NCBI GenBank assembly: GCA_002496905.1
Contig: DALV01000070.1
Coordinates: forward strand, 1,822 to 9,376
Length of the DNA stretch: 7,555 bases
Origin: Euryarchaeota archaeon UBA105
GTDB taxonomy: Archaea; Thermoplasmatota; Poseidoniia; Poseidoniales; Thalassarchaeaceae
Reading direction: 5' to 3'
Shown here: positions 5,992-7,555 of the stretch, one piece after another
How the letters are laid out: every line of letters starts with the position of its first letter
Numbering within the stretch: the stretch's first letter is position 1
Notes under the pieces: generated by a model
The model's database searches: none
The model's input: only the letters and a program-made list of their open reading frames with translations
Told to the model about the DNA's origin: nothing
Made by a program: the position numbers and the translations under genes

Positions 5992-6777
5992 TTGTCCGAA
6001 GAAGATGAGGAAACGATGGATGATTTACCGCTTCCACCTCCACCTCCTGGTCTTACTATGCCTCCACCTCAACCAAGTGAATTAGATACTCAATTCTCCG
6101 ACACACCTCCACTACCTAGCCCTCCCCCCCCTCCTGGTATTGATGTCGTAAATGACTCAAACACAGCCGCTACAGAACAAGAATCCAATTTGGACGAAGA
6201 TTTTAATTCGGCTTGGGCTAAACGTAAACAAGAAAACCCAGCATTATCTACTGATAAAAGAGATCAAATGTATGGGCATATCGACAGAATTGCCACTGGT
6301 GAAGTTGGAACTCTAATGGACCGATTTTCAGATAGATTCGGGTCTGAATTAGATAGGGAAATTATCGTTCTAAGAAAAAAGCAACAAGCTGAGATGCGAA
6401 ATATCAAACCCACGGTTGAACTTATCTCTGCTCCGGAAACAGAATTTGAGGAAGAAGAAGAATCTTACGAAGAATCCGAGCCTTTAACGGAGGAAATCGA
6501 GGCAACTGACCAATTTAATGAATTCTTTATTGTTGTAAATGACTTGTTGGGTAGTATGCCTGATGATTTCGTAAATAACTTCATTGAATCTGATGATTTT
6601 GCATTATTCCAATCCGTTGGTAATAATCCTACAGAGTCGGAAGAAGAGGTCCGAAAGGAGTTCTTCTTGATGATAAATCGCGTTCTTGGAGATTTACCTG
6701 ACGACAAGATAAATGAATTCGTCGAATCCCCTGGGTTCACAATCTTCCAATCAATGGGTGCAATCTACGGTGCTTGA
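5992..6777 (+). CDS. Acidic polyproline protein with a duplicated C-terminal unit, unknown function
   Basis: I do not recognise a named family. The 261-residue product has four parts. Residues 1-55 are acidic and disordered, with two near-identical polyproline motifs, LPLPPPPPG (12-20) and LPSPPPPPG (41-49), and MPPPQP between them. Residues 68-138 form a probable helical region (AWAKRKQENP, then MYGHIDRIATGEVGTLMDRF at 93-112). Residues 149-171 are a Glu-rich linker. The C-terminus holds a diverged tandem repeat, EFFIVVNDLLGSMPDD (177-192) and EFFLMINRVLGDLPDD (223-238), each followed by N-x-F-x-E-S-x-x-F-x-x-F-Q-S-x-G. It has no signal peptide or membrane segment, so it is cytoplasmic or peripheral. 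The TTG start is supported by GGGGTG at 5981. The RDD membrane protein gene follows after 22 bases, so the two are probably co-expressed and may interact. Confidence 0.8.
   Translation: MSEEDEETMDDLPLPPPPPGLTMPPPQPSELDTQFSDTPPLPSPPPPPGIDVVNDSNTAATEQESNLDEDFNSAWAKRKQENPALSTDKRDQMYGHIDRIATGEVGTLMDRFSDRFGSELDREIIVLRKKQQAEMRNIKPTVELISAPETEFEEEEESYEESEPLTEEIEATDQFNEFFIVVNDLLGSMPDDFVNNFIESDDFALFQSVGNNPTESEEEVRKEFFLMINRVLGDLPDDKINEFVESPGFTIFQSMGAIYGA
6523..6759 (+). repeat. Diverged tandem repeat, 138-base (46-codon) period
   Basis: Within the acidic polyproline protein, bases 6523-6621 (residues 178-210) and 6661-6759 (residues 224-256) encode two copies of one unit at an exact 46-codon offset with no gap. 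Counting one extra N-terminal Glu, 18 of 34 residues are identical by eye, including F-F, N, L-G, P-D-D, N, F, E-S, F, F-Q-S and G. The DNA is much more diverged than the protein pattern, so the duplication is old and selected at protein level. Confidence 0.75.
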
Positions 6778-6788
6778 CCGAATATAAT

Positions 6789-6793
6789 GAGGG
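6789..6793 (+). promoter_or_regulatory. Ribosome binding site of the RDD membrane protein
   Basis: GAGGG is followed by six A residues and ATG 6800, an ordinary Shine-Dalgarno distance. It lies in the 22-base gap after the polyproline gene and suggests translation of the second gene from a shared mRNA. Confidence 0.55.
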
Positions 6794-6799
6794 AAAAAA

Positions 6800-7555
6800 A
6801 TGGGATTACTAGAAAAAGCCAGTAACATAGAGGCTGAAGAAAAACCTCCAGAAACTAAGGTTGTAAAACCTAAGAAAGAGCCTGTAAAAGAACCGCCGGT
6901 AAAGAAAACTAAGAAGGCAGCAAAAAAGCCGAAGAAAGTTAAACCACCTAAGGAAAAGAAACCGAGGGCCCCTAGAGTCAAGAAAGAACTGCCAGAAGGT
7001 TTTGAACTAGCGACAACAGGACAAAAAGTTACTCGTAGAATATTTGATTTTGCCATAAGTTACGGTTGGACAATACCACTAATTGGGATATCTGCATGGG
7101 GTTCGAACTTCAACCCGACGATTATAGTCATACTTGGTATCGGGCTAATATCATTTAATTTGGGTTTCATGCCCACCTACGCCGGTAAAAGGACCGTGGG
7201 TAATTGGATAAGTCGAACGCAGTACATCAACTCAAGAGGCGAACCACCTTTCTCAATTTATATAGCCATCAAAGGTATGACTACCATATTTGTTTTATTC
7301 GGAGTATTCACGGTTTTACTTGTTATGGCAAACGGATCATTAGGCAAATCTACGTTCTCACAAATATTTTCTGCCATAGGTTTTCTATGTCTCATTCCTC
7401 CTTTAATTGATTACATAATGTATAGAATACGAGGAGACTTAGGTCTTTGGGACACAATATTTGGTGGAGTTTGGCTAGTTCGAACTACAAAGTCAAAACA
7501 AACAAAGGGATGGCTTAAGCGGCTAGAAAGCGTAAGTGATTGGACCGAATCTAAA
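6800..7555 (+). CDS. RDD-family membrane protein with Lys/Pro-rich N-terminal tail, 3' truncated by the window edge
   Basis: An open frame of 252 codons runs off the right edge with no stop. Residues 15-63 are extremely basic and proline-rich (for example PVKKTKKAAKKPKKVKPPKE, 33-52), like a histone H1 tail, and should be disordered and cytoplasmic. An RDD-like membrane domain follows: KVTRRIFDFAISYGW (76-90) entering a first membrane segment, a second at about 106-124, the hallmark GKRTVGNWISRTQYINSRGE (129-148; family pattern G-K-R-x-x-G-x-x-V-x-x-x-x-G), membrane segments at about 158-176 and 187-205, and a closing DLGLWDTIFGGVWLVRTTK (213-231) resembling the family's x-H-D-x-x-x-G-T-x-V-V. 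RDD proteins are poorly characterised; some are proposed transporters. No substrate can be inferred. ATG 6800 is supported by GAGGG six bases upstream. The acidic protein encoded just before it is an obvious candidate partner. Confidence 0.8.
   Translation, partial: MGLLEKASNIEAEEKPPETKVVKPKKEPVKEPPVKKTKKAAKKPKKVKPPKEKKPRAPRVKKELPEGFELATTGQKVTRRIFDFAISYGWTIPLIGISAWGSNFNPTIIVILGIGLISFNLGFMPTYAGKRTVGNWISRTQYINSRGEPPFSIYIAIKGMTTIFVLFGVFTVLLVMANGSLGKSTFSQIFSAIGFLCLIPPLIDYIMYRIRGDLGLWDTIFGGVWLVRTTKSKQTKGWLKRLESVSDWTESK

Noticed and set aside
6751..7056. Minus-strand 101-codon open frame with a hydrophobic, Phe/Gly-rich product
   Set aside because: It lies antisense to the Lys-rich tail of the RDD protein; Lys codons (AAG/AAA) read backwards give Phe/Leu, which explains its apparent membrane-like composition.

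Overview
The window reads as a gene-dense piece of an archaeal chromosome, most likely from an uncultured marine euryarchaeon of the Thermoplasmatota (Poseidoniales/Marine Group II or a relative). The domain call rests on an archaeal-type catalytic primase subunit (PriS), a transketolase split into two adjacent genes, and GGTGA/GAGGG-type ribosome binding sites mixed with leaderless-looking GTG and TTG starts. The narrower lineage is inference from gene content and style (acidic proline-rich proteins, futalosine-route menaquinone genes, moderately AT-rich DNA). There are ten protein genes, two of them cut by the window edges. I see no RNA gene, insertion sequence or CRISPR array, and no gap without a gene exceeds about 80 bases.

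Layout: (1) On the minus strand at the left edge, the N-terminal transketolase subunit runs into the start of the C-terminal subunit with a 4-base ATGA overlap. (2) A short divergent promoter region (917-989) carrying a perfect 9-bp inverted repeat separates this operon from plus-strand mqnE-mqnA, which are 2 bases apart. (3) These converge with no spacer on a minus-strand pair, mqnD followed by a half-length deoxyhypusine hydroxylase (DOHH)-like HEAT-repeat protein. A 15-bp palindrome covers the abutting stop codons. (4) A second divergent region (4389-4469) leads to a plus-strand series: a 64-residue two-cysteine protein, priS, an acidic polyproline protein with a duplicated 46-residue-period C-terminal unit, and an RDD-type membrane protein with a long Lys/Pro-rich basic tail, cut by the right edge.

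How the genes work together: MqnA (chorismate dehydratase), MqnE (aminofutalosine synthase) and MqnD (1,4-dihydroxy-6-naphthoate synthase) are three steps of the futalosine route to menaquinone, so the cell probably uses a quinone-based respiratory chain. MqnC and the futalosine-cleaving step are not in the window. The transketolase pair serves pentose interconversion. PriS makes replication primers.

The most unusual item is the DOHH-like protein. It carries two His-Glu motifs exactly 33 residues apart and an N-terminal SVDPAPP segment that, as I recall the human protein, is the linker before the second half of eukaryotic DOHH. It could be a homodimeric hypusine-forming enzyme for aIF5A, an activity for which archaea generally lack a recognised DOHH. 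IF5A relieves ribosome stalling at polyproline, so the nearby protein with two PPPPP runs is a plausible, unproven client. The acidic polyproline protein next to the polybasic membrane protein may form a charge-matched pair of unknown function.
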